A stretch of DNA of 45,123 nt from an uncultured Eubacterium sp. (GCA_900544285.1 UQUT01000013.1:1-45123), one strand, 5' to 3'; shown: positions 14,279-23,268, counted from the stretch's first letter. Notes: generated by a model not told the origin, from the sequence alone. Made by a program: numbers and translations.

Positions 14279-15667
14279 ATGAACGCAGAAATATATAATT
14301 ATATTGACGCAAATCTTGCGAAAATGACGGGCACACTTTCGGAGCTCGTTGCAATCCCCAGCGTCAGGGGAAAGGCGACACTCGGCAAGCCTTACGGCGA
14401 AGAGTGTGCGAGAGTGCTTGAAAAAATGCTTTCGATAGCGTCATCTTTCGGTTTCAAGACAGAAAACCATAAAAACCGCGTCGGCACAATCGACCTTTAC
14501 CCCGAAGGCGAACCGACCCTCGGCATACTTTGTCATCTCGACGTCGTTCCTGCGGGAAACGGCTGGAAGACGCCGCCCTTCTCAATGTTTATGTCCGGCG
14601 GAAAGCTCTATGGCAGAGGCACAATGGATGACAAAGGTCCTGCTGTTTGCGTGCTTTACGCAATGAAAGCGATAAAAGATTGCGGCATAAATCTTTCGCA
14701 GAACGTGCGTTTCATCGTCGGTACCGATGAAGAAAACGGCTCGTCCGACCTTGCATGGTATAAAAAACAGGCAAAGCTCCCGCCGCGCGTATTCACTCCG
14801 GACGGCAGTTACCCTGTCATCAACATAGAAAAAGGCATGATACGCGGCGAAGTTACGGCGAAATGTACACCAAGCGGCACAAAATCCGTGCTTTCGGCAG
14901 AGGGCGGGACTGTTATAAACGCCGTTCCCGAAAGCGCGACGGCAGAAGTTGTCGGTTTTTCTGACGTTGAGCTCGCGCTCGCGGCAAAAAATGCCGGCGT
15001 GGCTGACCTTGTGTCATTCAAAAAAGAGGGGGACAAAACGGTAATCAGAATTACGGGCAAAAGCGCGCACGCATCAACTCCCGCAGACGGCAAAAATGCC
15101 GTCACAGCCCTTTGCGCCCTGCTCGGCAGACTTTACGGCGACGACGATTCAACCGTTATGTTCCGTAACCTTTCATCTCTCTTCCCATATGGCGAAACGG
15201 ACGGAAAGTCGCTTAAAATTGCGGCGTCAGACGAAAAATCCGGCGCACTCACAGAGGTTCTGAGCATACTTTCGTATTCAAAAGGTACTCTCACGGGAAA
15301 GTTTGACATTCGTTTCCCGCTTTGCCGCACAGTTGAAAAGGTAAAATCGGGACTGAAAAGCGCATTTTCCTCCAAGGATATGGAACTTTCCGATTTTTCC
15401 GGCGTCGAGCCGCATGAAACCGACGCGGAAAGTGATTTTGTAAAGACGCTGAACAAGGTTTATTCGGACGTTACCGGCGCGCGCAGCGGTTGCATTGCCA
15501 TCGGCGGCGGCACCTATGTTCATGACATTGAAGGCGGAGTTGCGTTCGGCGCGGAATTCCCCGGCGAGGACTGCAAAATTCATTCCGCCGGCGAGTTCAT
15601 TTCCGTCGACCGCATGAAACAAAACGCAAAAATCTTTGCGGAAGCCATCATCCGCCTCTGCAAATAA
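14279..15667 (+). CDS. pepV: M20 family dipeptidase (PepV-like)
   Basis: A 462-residue zinc aminopeptidase of the M20 family. Metal and catalytic motifs are in order: CHLDVVPAG (His86, Asp88), YGRGTMDDKGP (Asp117) and GTDEENGSSD (Glu151/Glu152 region). A distal His lies in the C-terminal HSAGEF. The inserted dimerisation lid occupies about 190-340, with ITGKSAHASTP. PepV enzymes cleave dipeptides with unprotected N-termini in the cytoplasm; 462 residues fits this type. AGGAG lies ten bases before the ATG at 14279; the frame is open 40 codons further, but only into repeat DNA. It stands alone between two R1 copies, the downstream one starting at its stop codon. Confidence 0.88.
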   Translation: MNAEIYNYIDANLAKMTGTLSELVAIPSVRGKATLGKPYGEECARVLEKMLSIASSFGFKTENHKNRVGTIDLYPEGEPTLGILCHLDVVPAGNGWKTPPFSMFMSGGKLYGRGTMDDKGPAVCVLYAMKAIKDCGINLSQNVRFIVGTDEENGSSDLAWYKKQAKLPPRVFTPDGSYPVINIEKGMIRGEVTAKCTPSGTKSVLSAEGGTVINAVPESATAEVVGFSDVELALAAKNAGVADLVSFKKEGDKTVIRITGKSAHASTPADGKNAVTALCALLGRLYGDDDSTVMFRNLSSLFPYGETDGKSLKIAASDEKSGALTEVLSILSYSKGTLTGKFDIRFPLCRTVEKVKSGLKSAFSSKDMELSDFSGVEPHETDAESDFVKTLNKVYSDVTGARSGCIAIGGGTYVHDIEGGVAFGAEFPGEDCKIHSAGEFISVDRMKQNAKIFAEAIIRLCK

Positions 15668-15858
15668 CCGTACTTTTCTTTGAAAAGAAAAGTAGGCAAA
15701 AGAAACTTTAGTTATTGGTTTGAGCAAATTTTATATTCTCATAAAGAAGGGGCGGTTTTCCGCTCCTTTTTGATTTTCCCCGTTCCCGCAGACACAAAAG
15801 CCCCGCACACAACATAACAATTCCCCGCGGAGCGCACCTTTTCTCTTCTCTCTTAACT
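15668..15858 (+). repeat. Repeat R1 with terminator, then partial R2 and R3
   Basis: R1 starts directly after the pepV TAA with CCGTACTTTTCTTTG and ends in a terminator stem (15746-15756 with 15760-15770, plus T5). 15771-15810 matches the end of R2 in reverse orientation (CCCCG...CGCAGACACAAAAGCCCCGCAC). 15826-15858 is the reverse complement of 35757-35790 (R3 start). No gene is present. Confidence 0.75.
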
Positions 15859-15860
15859 GA

Positions 15861-15886
15861 AAAAGCCACCCCGAAGGGCGGCTTTT
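15861..15886 (-). terminator. Terminator of the foldase operon
   Basis: On the minus strand AAAAGCCGCCC pairs with GGGTGGCTTTT (one G-T) around a short loop and is followed by T5. It begins just after the stop of the 15890-17035 gene. Confidence 0.8.
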
Positions 15887-15889
15887 GTT

Positions 15890-17035
15890 TTATGCTCCGT
15901 ATGAGAATTCCTTTATCTCAACGTGATAAGCTTCATCCATTTCATCGCTGAAATCTTTCATGAGCTTTCCGCTGTTGACAAGATCATTTATATAATTGTT
16001 TCTGAGGATGTCTCTGATCTCGTTAAGTGAGGGATAATACGTTTCTTCTCTAAAATTGTCCAGGCGGAGAATCATCCAGCCGAGAGGAGAGATTATCGGC
16101 TCGGAATATACCGTGCCCGTCTCTATGTGCTCCATTGCATAGCTCTGTACATTCGCCATGCAGTCTGCAAGGTACTGAAGATATTTTCCGTATGCTTCGG
16201 AATCCTTGTCAGCTTTGGGGTCACGACCGGCATATTTTTCGTCAAGCTCTTTCATAGTCTCTTCAAGATTATCGACCTTGCGGAGCTCTTCAAAGGTTAT
16301 AACGCCCTTTCCCGACCAGCTTGCGCCCTGAGAATAACCGTTTTTTTCATTATATATGCTGAGAATTTCTTCTTTTATCTTATCAAAATCCTCGCCGGCG
16401 ATGATACGGTCGATATATTTCTGCGCGGCAGATTTGTTTTCCGCCCATTCGTTTTCATCCGAAAGATCCTTGACCTCAACAAACACCGACGTGTAGGTAT
16501 ATCCTGCGGCTATTATATAATCCTTGATGTTGTTTACATAGAACTCCGTGAGCTCGGCATCCGTAATCTCCATTTTGTTGATAATATCCTTTACGATCAG
16601 TTCTTCAACAACGGATTCTCTTGCAAACATCATCCAGAATTTCTTTTTGAGACCGTAGTCCTTCATCGCCTTTTTGAAGCCGCCATCATATTGCTCGTCA
16701 AACGCTTTCACGTTGTAATCATACATTTCCTTAACAGCTTCATCCGTGATCTCGATCCCGCGCTTTTCAGCCTCAAGCTCTCTTAAGCGCATGGCAACTA
16801 TCGATCTTATCGTGATTCTGCCGAGCTCGCTTGAAGTCATCACACCCTGAAGAATATATGCGCTGTAATAACGCGTAAAGTATTTTGTCCACTGCTCGAC
16901 ATCATCGTCCGTTGAGAGGACTTCGCCGCCGTCATATGTGGCAAGAACCACTCCGCTTCCTTTACATCCGCAGAAAATGACAGCGATCATGCTGACGGCG
17001 AGGACAAAGCATATCAGCTTTATTATCTTTTTCAT
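15890..17035 (-). CDS. PrsA/SurA-like peptidyl-prolyl isomerase lipoprotein
   Basis: A 381-residue membrane-anchored protein, probably a chaperone for exported proteins. Residues 1-24 form a lipoprotein signal (KKIIKLICFVLAVSMIAVIF then CGCKG) with the likely lipidated Cys at 24; the lipobox has Phe at -3, which is unusual. Residues about 55-180 form a SurA-like helical N-domain (LRELEAEKRGIEITDEAVKE). The parvulin-like region spans about 185-330 and contains AAQKYIDRIIAGEDFDKIKE and IISPLGWMILRLDN. A C-terminal helix closes the chaperone fold. Catalytic residues of parvulin are not obvious, so isomerase activity is uncertain. AGGTGA lies six bases before the ATG. It is last in the efp group. 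Confidence 0.75.
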   Translation of the reverse strand: MKKIIKLICFVLAVSMIAVIFCGCKGSGVVLATYDGGEVLSTDDDVEQWTKYFTRYYSAYILQGVMTSSELGRITIRSIVAMRLRELEAEKRGIEITDEAVKEMYDYNVKAFDEQYDGGFKKAMKDYGLKKKFWMMFARESVVEELIVKDIINKMEITDAELTEFYVNNIKDYIIAAGYTYTSVFVEVKDLSDENEWAENKSAAQKYIDRIIAGEDFDKIKEEILSIYNEKNGYSQGASWSGKGVITFEELRKVDNLEETMKELDEKYAGRDPKADKDSEAYGKYLQYLADCMANVQSYAMEHIETGTVYSEPIISPLGWMILRLDNFREETYYPSLNEIRDILRNNYINDLVNSGKLMKDFSDEMDEAYHVEIKEFSYGA

Positions 17036-17055
17036 AACTTCACCTTTTTTTGACA

Positions 17056-17080
17056 GAAGCCGCCCTCATCGGACGGCTTC
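17056..17080. other. Hairpin between the Cys-rich gene and the foldase gene
   Basis: GAAGCCG (17056-17062) pairs with CGGCTTC (17074-17080), and further bases can pair inside. On the minus strand no T-run follows (A-run instead), so it is not a standard terminator. It may tune expression of the downstream lipoprotein. Confidence 0.45.
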
Positions 17081-17099
17081 CGCTGATGTTTGATTTTAA

Positions 17100-17579
17100 T
17101 TATTCCGCGTCCTCTGCGTCAAGAGAGAACTCTTTCTTGCAGTTCGGGCATACGAGATGATCGGGATCGTCGTCCTCTTCAAGCTCAAGGCATACGCCGC
17201 AGTGCGGGCATGTGACTATGCAACCGTCGCAGCAGTCGCAGTCGTCTTCATCGTCTTCACAACCGCAGCCGCAGCCGCATTCGTCATCTTCATATTCGTC
17301 GTCACAGCAGTCGCAATCATCGTCGCAATCACAGTCGTCATCGCAGCAGCATTCGCCGTCGCCGTAAACCTCGTCCTCAAGGACTTCAAGGTCCTCGTCG
17401 ATTTCCTCAACATACTGCTTGAGGTTTTCGCAATCGTCCTTAACGCCGTCGAGCTTGTCTGCAACGTCGGAAAGGATTGCGAGCATTTCGGAAATTATCT
17501 TTCCCGTTTTTTCTTCTTTGTCAACGCCGAGTCCCTCGGCAAGACCTTTTACATATGCAACCTTTTCGCTGATTGTCAT
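17100..17579 (-). CDS. CD1247-domain protein with Cys/Asp-rich region and zinc ribbon
   Basis: A 159-residue protein. Residues 1-70 match the N-terminal domain found in Clostridioides CD1247-type proteins (TISEKVAYVKGLAEGLGVDK) and look like a coiled coil. Residues 73-120 are an extreme low-complexity stretch of Asp, Glu and Gly with 16 cysteines, in CDCDDDCDCC-like repeats. Residues 124-147 form a zinc ribbon (CPHC...CPNC). The protein has about 22 cysteines in total, which suggests metal binding or storage; no function is known to me. The ATG at 17579 has AAGGTG six bases upstream, better than the GTG three codons earlier. It lies 40 bp after efp on the same strand. Confidence 0.82.
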   Translation of the reverse strand: MTISEKVAYVKGLAEGLGVDKEEKTGKIISEMLAILSDVADKLDGVKDDCENLKQYVEEIDEDLEVLEDEVYGDGECCCDDDCDCDDDCDCCDDEYEDDECGCGCGCEDDEDDCDCCDGCIVTCPHCGVCLELEEDDDPDHLVCPNCKKEFSLDAEDAE

Positions 17580-17619
17580 AATATTCACCTTGCGCTTTCG
17601 CGCCCTTTCAGTTTTTAAT

Positions 17620-18177
17620 TTATGCTCTTTCGATGTATTCGCCTGTTCTTGTGTCGATACGGAGTCTTGTTCCGTTGTCGATGAAGAGCGGGACTTTGAT
17701 AACCGCGCCCGTTTCGAGAGTTGCGGGCTTGGAAGCGCCTGTTGCCGTGTTGCCTCTTACGCCGGGCTCCGTTGCAACAACTTCAAGCTCAACGAACATC
17801 GGGGGTTCAACGCTGAATACGCTACCCTTATAGGAAAGCACCTTGCACATCATTTCTTCCTTGACAAACTTGAAGCTGTCGGGAAGCATGTCCTTGGAAA
17901 CGGGGATTGTTTCAAATGTTTCCATATCCATGAAATAATAAAGGTCGCCGTCGTTATAGCTGTACTGCATGTCGCGTCTGTCAATGACAGCGGGCGGGAA
18001 TTTATCCGTGGGGTTGAAAGTGGTTTCCGTAACGGCGCCTGTGATTACGTTTCTGAGCTTTGTACGGACGAAAGCCGCGCCCTTTCCGGGTTTAACGTGC
18101 TGGAATTCGATAACCTGAAGCACCTGACCGTCCATCTCAAAGGTTACGCCGTTTTTGAAATCGCCTGCTATTACCAT
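17620..18177 (-). CDS. efp: Translation elongation factor P
   Basis: A 185-residue factor that rescues ribosomes stalled at polyproline. It has the three beta-barrel domains of the family: KOW-like N-domain (1-62), central OB domain (about 65-125) and C-terminal OB domain ending GEYIERA. The loop VKPGKGAAF carries the modifiable Lys at residue 32, as in Bacillus EF-P, not the PGxK-beta-lysine E. coli context. GGAGGA lies nine bases before the ATG at 18177. A promoter is at 18222-18250. The neighbours pepQ, efp and the CD1247 gene form a grouping I recognise from other Clostridia. Confidence 0.97.
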   Translation of the reverse strand: MVIAGDFKNGVTFEMDGQVLQVIEFQHVKPGKGAAFVRTKLRNVITGAVTETTFNPTDKFPPAVIDRRDMQYSYNDGDLYYFMDMETFETIPVSKDMLPDSFKFVKEEMMCKVLSYKGSVFSVEPPMFVELEVVATEPGVRGNTATGASKPATLETGAVIKVPLFIDNGTRLRIDTRTGEYIERA

Positions 18178-18221
18178 AAAAAATATCCTCCAAAGTATTA
18201 CTGGTTTTAATTTCACTCAAT

Positions 18222-18250
18222 ATTTTAACTTATTTTTATGAAAATATCAA
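18222..18250 (-). promoter_or_regulatory. Promoter of efp
   Basis: On the minus strand TTGATA (18250-18245) and TAAAAT (18227-18222) are 17 bp apart, in the 102-bp gap between pepQ and efp. Confidence 0.6.
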
Positions 18251-18279
18251 GTACTTTTTGTCAATAAATTGTCTCAAAA

Positions 18280-19332
18280 TCAGATTTCCGTCAGGTCTTT
18301 TCTGCTTTTTGTTATGTCGACGCCGCCTTCGGCGGTAACAATCATCATATCTTCAATGCGACAGCCGTATTTTCCTTTGAGATAAATGCCCGGCTCAACG
18401 GTGAAAACGTGACCCTTTGTGAGCGGTGTAAGTCCCGCGGGAGACACCCTCGGATTTTCGTGAATGTAAACGCCGACGCCGTGACCGAGTCCGTGACCGA
18501 AGCACCCCTTATAGCCCGCCTCGTCAATGATATCCCTTGCAATCTTATCAAGGTCCTTTCCGAGCATGCCGACCTTGAAGGAATTTATCGCCGTTGTCTG
18601 CGCGAGCAGGACGGTATTATAAAGACGCTTCATCTCTTCGTCCGCCTTGCCGATTACGACGGTTCTCGTCATATCCGAGCAATAACCCTGATAGACGCAG
18701 CCGAAGTCCATCGTCAGAAAGCCTTTTTCAAGCGTTACGTTTCTCGGAACTCCGTGCGGACGGGAGGAATTAGTTCCCGAAACGGCGATTGTTTCAAAGC
18801 TGGGGCAGATCGCTCCGCGCTTTTTCATCTGATATTCTATCTCTGCGGCGACCTCGATCTCCGTCATATCGTAGCGGAGGAGGGAAACGACAGCCGTGAA
18901 GGCTTCGTCCGTTATGTGCTGAGCCGCTTTGATCTTCTCGATCTCGTCCTCATCCTTATGCTCCGCAAGCGCGCGCACCGTCGCGCCGACCGGCATAAAT
19001 TCAACCGAAGAAAGCTGTTTTTTGATTCCTTCAAGCTCGGAAACTGTCATAAGGTCGTCCTCAAAGCCGACTGTTTTTATCCCCTCTTTTGCGATTATAT
19101 CGCGCATTTCCTCAAAGCGTTTGCCCGTTGAAATGAGGAAGCCTTCCGTTTCGCTCTCCGCGGCTTCGATATAGCGGAAGTCCGTGAAGAGATGAGCTCC
19201 CGCTCTCGTGACGAATATCGCGCCGTCCGAGAAGGCAAAGCCGGAAAGATAAAGGCAGGTTTTTTCGTTTGTCGTTATGAATGCGTCGACGCCTGCCGGC
19301 AAAGCCGCTATAAGTTTTTCCGTTCTGTTCAT
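18280..19332 (-). CDS. pepQ: Xaa-Pro aminopeptidase (M24 family)
   Basis: A 350-residue dinuclear metallopeptidase that releases residues next to proline. The N-terminal creatinase-like domain (1-120) is followed by the pita-bread catalytic domain. Metal ligands fall in the expected places: TMDFGCVYQGYCSDMTRT (two Asp), the GHGLGHGVGVYIHE His segment, VFTVEPGIYL and GCRIEDMMIV (two Glu). AGAGGA lies nine bases before the ATG at 19332. It is just upstream of efp; coupling of a proline peptidase with EF-P is common in Bacillota. The exact subtype (dipeptidase PepQ or aminopeptidase PepP) is not settled by motif. Confidence 0.92.
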   Translation of the reverse strand: MNRTEKLIAALPAGVDAFITTNEKTCLYLSGFAFSDGAIFVTRAGAHLFTDFRYIEAAESETEGFLISTGKRFEEMRDIIAKEGIKTVGFEDDLMTVSELEGIKKQLSSVEFMPVGATVRALAEHKDEDEIEKIKAAQHITDEAFTAVVSLLRYDMTEIEVAAEIEYQMKKRGAICPSFETIAVSGTNSSRPHGVPRNVTLEKGFLTMDFGCVYQGYCSDMTRTVVIGKADEEMKRLYNTVLLAQTTAINSFKVGMLGKDLDKIARDIIDEAGYKGCFGHGLGHGVGVYIHENPRVSPAGLTPLTKGHVFTVEPGIYLKGKYGCRIEDMMIVTAEGGVDITKSRKDLTEI

Positions 19333-19361
19333 TATTATATATCCTCTTTTCAAAATAAATT

Positions 19362-20495
19362 TCAGAAATCGACAACGTCCGAGCCGGAAAGTGCGGCAAG
19401 CCCGTATTTCAGCGCCATTGACGCCGCCCTGCGCTCCTCGGGATCGTCACTTTCCAACTTCGGCAAAAGCTCTCTGTAAAACGCGCCCTTTATCGAAAGG
19501 TCGTCGCGGAGAATGTCCGCCGAAAGCACGGGAGACGTTTCGTCCCGCAGTTCAAGATAGAAAACGCCGATATCACCGTCCGTTATTCTGTCCGTTTTAA
19601 GCTCTGCCACAGGCGATACCGCGCCCGTCAGGGTGACGCGCAAAAGCGTGTCCGCGCCGACGCTTTTCTTCGTCATTGCGGTTTTTATCGCCGAGATTAC
19701 CTCGCTCCGCGACCCCGCCCCCGTAATGTCAACCGTCAGCTTTTCGTATTTTCTGCGGCAGAAGCGTTTATATATGAAGTCCGTTTTCAGAAATCCCCCG
19801 CTCTGACGTTCAAACGTGCAGATGATTGCTCCCTTGGTGCCGCATTCGTCAAACGAGCGCCCCTCCGGACAGCCGCAGTATGCATAATATGTGTTTCCCG
19901 CGCGCTTTGCCTCCGTGCCTGCGTGGATATGACCGAGAGCGGCATAATCGCAGTTACTGCGGGCAATATCGTCCGTTGTAAGCGGGCAGGAGCGGGAATT
20001 TTTCGTCAGCATATCGCCGTGACAGGCGAGAATGTTTATCCTTTCGGGATTGACCTTTACGTAATGCTCAATCGGGCATTTTTCCATTTCCGGCGACGTA
20101 AACGCCCAGCCGTAAACGTCGACCCCTATATCGGGAAACTCGAATTTTGAAAGCTCCTCCGAGCCGAAAATATAAACGTTCGGCGGAAAAACCGCCTTTT
20201 TATAAGGACTTTTCGGGTCGGCGCAGTCATGATTTCCCGGCGCGATAACGAATTTGCACGCGGGAGCCGATTCAAACTGTCCGTTTATATGCTCAAGCGT
20301 CTCCTTTGTCACAAAGCCGTGATCGAAAAAGTCGCCGGAGATGATGACCATATCGACCTTCTCCGTCTTTGCATAAAAAACTATGGAAGAGAACACGCCG
20401 CGCAGCTCGTTTTTCCTCGCCTGCGCCTTTCGGACGTCATAAAGCGAGAACGGCGCGTCCAGATGAAGGTCGCCCGTGTGAAGTATTTTTACCAT
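19362..20495 (-). CDS. SbcD/YhaO-like DNA repair metallophosphoesterase
   Basis: A 377-residue protein of the Mre11/SbcD type. The phosphoesterase motifs appear in order: TGDLHLD (residues about 8-14), SGDFFDHG, GNHDCA, CHGDML and GHIHAGTE. A C-terminal cap domain spans about 250-377. In Bacteria such nucleases work with an SbcC/YhaN-like ATPase, usually encoded next door; here the next gene is pepQ and no such ATPase is in the window. The ATG at 20495 has GGAGG five bases upstream; a second ATG 12 bases earlier overlaps that ribosome site. It starts 12 bp after the rhamnosidase stop. Confidence 0.85.
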   Translation of the reverse strand: MVKILHTGDLHLDAPFSLYDVRKAQARKNELRGVFSSIVFYAKTEKVDMVIISGDFFDHGFVTKETLEHINGQFESAPACKFVIAPGNHDCADPKSPYKKAVFPPNVYIFGSEELSKFEFPDIGVDVYGWAFTSPEMEKCPIEHYVKVNPERINILACHGDMLTKNSRSCPLTTDDIARSNCDYAALGHIHAGTEAKRAGNTYYAYCGCPEGRSFDECGTKGAIICTFERQSGGFLKTDFIYKRFCRRKYEKLTVDITGAGSRSEVISAIKTAMTKKSVGADTLLRVTLTGAVSPVAELKTDRITDGDIGVFYLELRDETSPVLSADILRDDLSIKGAFYRELLPKLESDDPEERRAASMALKYGLAALSGSDVVDF

Positions 20496-20507
20496 TCCGC
20501 CCTCCAT

Positions 20508-23138
20508 TTATATCGCTTTTGCGGAAAGCGAATATTCTCCGCTTTCAAGCTCGATACTGTATTCCTTTTCGGTTTCAAGAAAGCCGAATTGCTTTTCCGC
20601 CGGCACTCCGTCCGAACAAAGCGTGCGCGCATAGTGCTTCGGCAGATAAAGCGTCGCGCGACAGCCGAAGGGAACGGAAATATTGACCGTCAGCATGCCG
20701 TCGCGGTTTGCCCAATAGCAACGGACCGTTCCGTACATGCTTTCATGCTCCGCCGAAGCGCTCTCCATTCCGCAATCGACGGCGGGGCGGAGAATCGTAT
20801 GCACAAAGCCCGGCTCGTTTTCGTCCGGCGAGATACCGCCGATATATTTATACATAAATGCCGAAAGGTCCGAGAACATATGATGATTATGCGAGCCGGT
20901 GCCGTTCCAGCACTCCCAGAGCGTCGTTGCGCCGAGGTCTATCCATCTCTGACAGCCGGGGAACGTTCTCTGGGCAATCATCCTCTGTCCGACGTTTCCT
21001 TCGCCCGCAGCCCCAAGCGACTGCATTACGAACTTGTTTCCGAGAACGCCGAAGTCAAGATGCCAGTCGCGCTCCTCTATCTGCGATATGAGCTTTTTCA
21101 CAAGCGGGATATATTCATCCGGCTCGTAAAGCCCGAAATAAAGCATTGCGCCCGTTGCCGTCTGGCAGTCGCCCTTGACGGTGAACGTTGATTTGTCAAA
21201 GAATTTTTCGCGCCATACCTTTCGTATGCGGCTTGCAAGGTCGGCATAGTATTCCGCGTCGTCGTCCTTGCCCATAATCCTTGCGATTTTAACGACGGTC
21301 TTTGCCGCATTATAGAAAAATGCCGTATCGCTGACCTCCGTAGGACACCTGTATGCGCCCATGTTTATCGAAAGCGAAGCGCCCTCAAAAGGCGGACACC
21401 AGTCGCCCGTGCCGTAATTCAGGGTAAGGTCGTCCGTCATTCCCTCCATAAAGTCGCAGTTGCGCTTGATTGCGTCATAATTGATTTTGAGAATGTCGGG
21501 GTCGTTATTGTAAAGATAGATATTGTAGGGCACGGTTATCAGCGCGCTTGACCAGTCGGGACCCATAAGCCCGTAATAGCCCCAGCCCGTCGACGGCACG
21601 ACGCAGGGTATCTGTCCGGCGGGACGCTGACTTTCCCTCATATCCATGCTCCATTTTGCAAGGAACGGCTGCGAGCCGAAATTTATCAGCATCTGCTCGC
21701 ATGAAAGCGCCGTATCGCCCGTCCAGCCGTTTTTCTCGCGGTGGGGGCAGTCTGTCGGTATCGAATGCATATTTGATATTGTCGACCAGCGGCAAAGCTG
21801 CTGAACTTTGTTTAGAAGCTCATCCGAGCATGAAAATCTTCCCGTGTCTCCGACAGCCGTGCATACGGCATAAGCCGTTACGTCCTCTTTTTCCGGTTCA
21901 TAATCTATGCCGGAGATTTCGATATACTGAAAGCCGTGATAAACGAAAATCGGGTGCCATTTTTCCGGCGCGTCGCTCTTTTTGATATATTTATCCGTCT
22001 GGAAGCCGTGACTTCTCGTCATTCCGCCCATCTGCATATCAAGCTCGCCATCTTCAAAGAGCATATCGGAATGACGGATTGTGATTTCCGTGTCCCTTGC
22101 GCCTCTGAAAACGTATTCGCAGAAGCCCGCCATATTCTGACCGAAGTCGAAGGCGTAGCCGTTTTTCGTTTTCCATATTTTCTTCGGCGAAAAGCTCCTG
22201 TATATTTTTATCGGCGGCATTTCCATAGCCCGCAGAATTCCGCCGGGGCTCTTTACGATTTTCGTATTCTGCCATTTCGAGTCGTCAAAGTCGGGGCTTT
22301 CCCAATCGCCAAGATCAAGGCGCGCGTCGTAATGCTCGCCGTTGCGGATACCGTTGAAAATTATCGGCCCCTTGCCGCCCTTCCATGACGTATCGGAGAC
22401 GAGCTTTTCTTCCGTGCCGTCGGAATATGTCAACTTGAGTTCACATATCATTTTCGGCCAATGACGCCACGTTGCCGCGCGCGTGTTCCACGGGTCGTCT
22501 GCAAAGCAGTTATACCAGCCGTTTCCCAAAATGACGGAAATCGCGTTTTTCCCCTGACGAAGCAAGGGTTTTACGTCATACGTCATATATGAGTCGGTCT
22601 TTGAGAAATCGGTGAACGCAGGGGAGAGAATATCGTCTCCCGTCTTTTCGCCGTTTATGCGACTTTCAAAATAGCCGAGACCGCAAATGCAAAGATAGGC
22701 TTGCAAAACCGGTTTTGTAATTTCAAACGTCTTTCTCAGATATACCGCTCCGAAGGCGTCGTTTTCTCTGCGGACATACTGCGCCATTATCCATTTTCCC
22801 GTCCAGCGCTCGCAAAGCTTGCCGGTGACAAAGCTGCTTTCGGCAGTTGCCTCTCCGCCGCCCGCGGTTTTCACTGTCACGGAATAATAATACTTTCTGA
22901 CAGGAACCAGCGGCTCTCCGTCATACGGCACGAAAAGCTGATTTTCCGTCGGCTGTTCGCCCTCGTCCCATACGGTCGCCGTATGCTCCGCGTCCGCAAA
23001 AACCCTTATCCTGCGCGAAACCTGACGGTCGCCGCGGACATCCGACTTTATCTTATATGAAAACCTCGGCAGGCTGTCAACGCCCACAGGCACCGACAGA
23101 TAATTCACCGTAAGGCCGTAAACCGATATATCTGACAT
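20508..23138 (-). CDS. GH78 family alpha-L-rhamnosidase
   Basis: An 876-residue glycoside hydrolase. The N-terminal Bac_rhamnosid_N and carbohydrate-binding-like modules cover about 1-300. The (alpha/alpha)6 catalytic domain lies at about 420-770, with the signature SIPTDCPHREKNGWTGDTAL, which holds the acidic residues expected of GH78. A C-terminal beta domain follows. It removes terminal L-rhamnose from plant glycosides or pectin fragments. There is no signal peptide, so substrates must be imported. GGAGGA lies just before the ATG at 23138. No rhamnose transport or breakdown gene is nearby; downstream genes are housekeeping. Confidence 0.92.
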   Translation of the reverse strand: MSDISVYGLTVNYLSVPVGVDSLPRFSYKIKSDVRGDRQVSRRIRVFADAEHTATVWDEGEQPTENQLFVPYDGEPLVPVRKYYYSVTVKTAGGGEATAESSFVTGKLCERWTGKWIMAQYVRRENDAFGAVYLRKTFEITKPVLQAYLCICGLGYFESRINGEKTGDDILSPAFTDFSKTDSYMTYDVKPLLRQGKNAISVILGNGWYNCFADDPWNTRAATWRHWPKMICELKLTYSDGTEEKLVSDTSWKGGKGPIIFNGIRNGEHYDARLDLGDWESPDFDDSKWQNTKIVKSPGGILRAMEMPPIKIYRSFSPKKIWKTKNGYAFDFGQNMAGFCEYVFRGARDTEITIRHSDMLFEDGELDMQMGGMTRSHGFQTDKYIKKSDAPEKWHPIFVYHGFQYIEISGIDYEPEKEDVTAYAVCTAVGDTGRFSCSDELLNKVQQLCRWSTISNMHSIPTDCPHREKNGWTGDTALSCEQMLINFGSQPFLAKWSMDMRESQRPAGQIPCVVPSTGWGYYGLMGPDWSSALITVPYNIYLYNNDPDILKINYDAIKRNCDFMEGMTDDLTLNYGTGDWCPPFEGASLSINMGAYRCPTEVSDTAFFYNAAKTVVKIARIMGKDDDAEYYADLASRIRKVWREKFFDKSTFTVKGDCQTATGAMLYFGLYEPDEYIPLVKKLISQIEERDWHLDFGVLGNKFVMQSLGAAGEGNVGQRMIAQRTFPGCQRWIDLGATTLWECWNGTGSHNHHMFSDLSAFMYKYIGGISPDENEPGFVHTILRPAVDCGMESASAEHESMYGTVRCYWANRDGMLTVNISVPFGCRATLYLPKHYARTLCSDGVPAEKQFGFLETEKEYSIELESGEYSLSAKAI

Positions 23139-23170
23139 GCTGTCCTCCGATATCATATTTATACGGCTAC

Positions 23171-23199
23171 ATTATAGCACTATATTTTTTATAAAACAA
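23171..23199 (-). promoter_or_regulatory. Promoter of the rhamnosidase operon
   Basis: On the minus strand TTGTTT (23199-23194) and TATAAT (23176-23171) are 17 bp apart, with TG one base before the -10 (extended -10). Confidence 0.68.
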
Positions 23200-23207
23200 G
23201 CAAAGAA

Positions 23208-23236
23208 TTGCATTTTCCCGAATGTTGTGTTAAAAT
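23208..23236 (+). promoter_or_regulatory. Promoter of ymdB
   Basis: TTGCAT (23208-23213) and TAAAAT (23231-23236) with a 17-bp spacer. It is back to back with the rhamnosidase promoter, nine bp apart. Confidence 0.6.
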
Positions 23237-23268
23237 ATTTACAAATACGAAAAAGAAAGCGTTTATAT

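Noticed and set aside
17040..17099. Terminator after the Cys-rich gene
   Set aside because: The stem is good but on the minus strand it is followed by A, not T, residues, so it is listed only as a hairpin.
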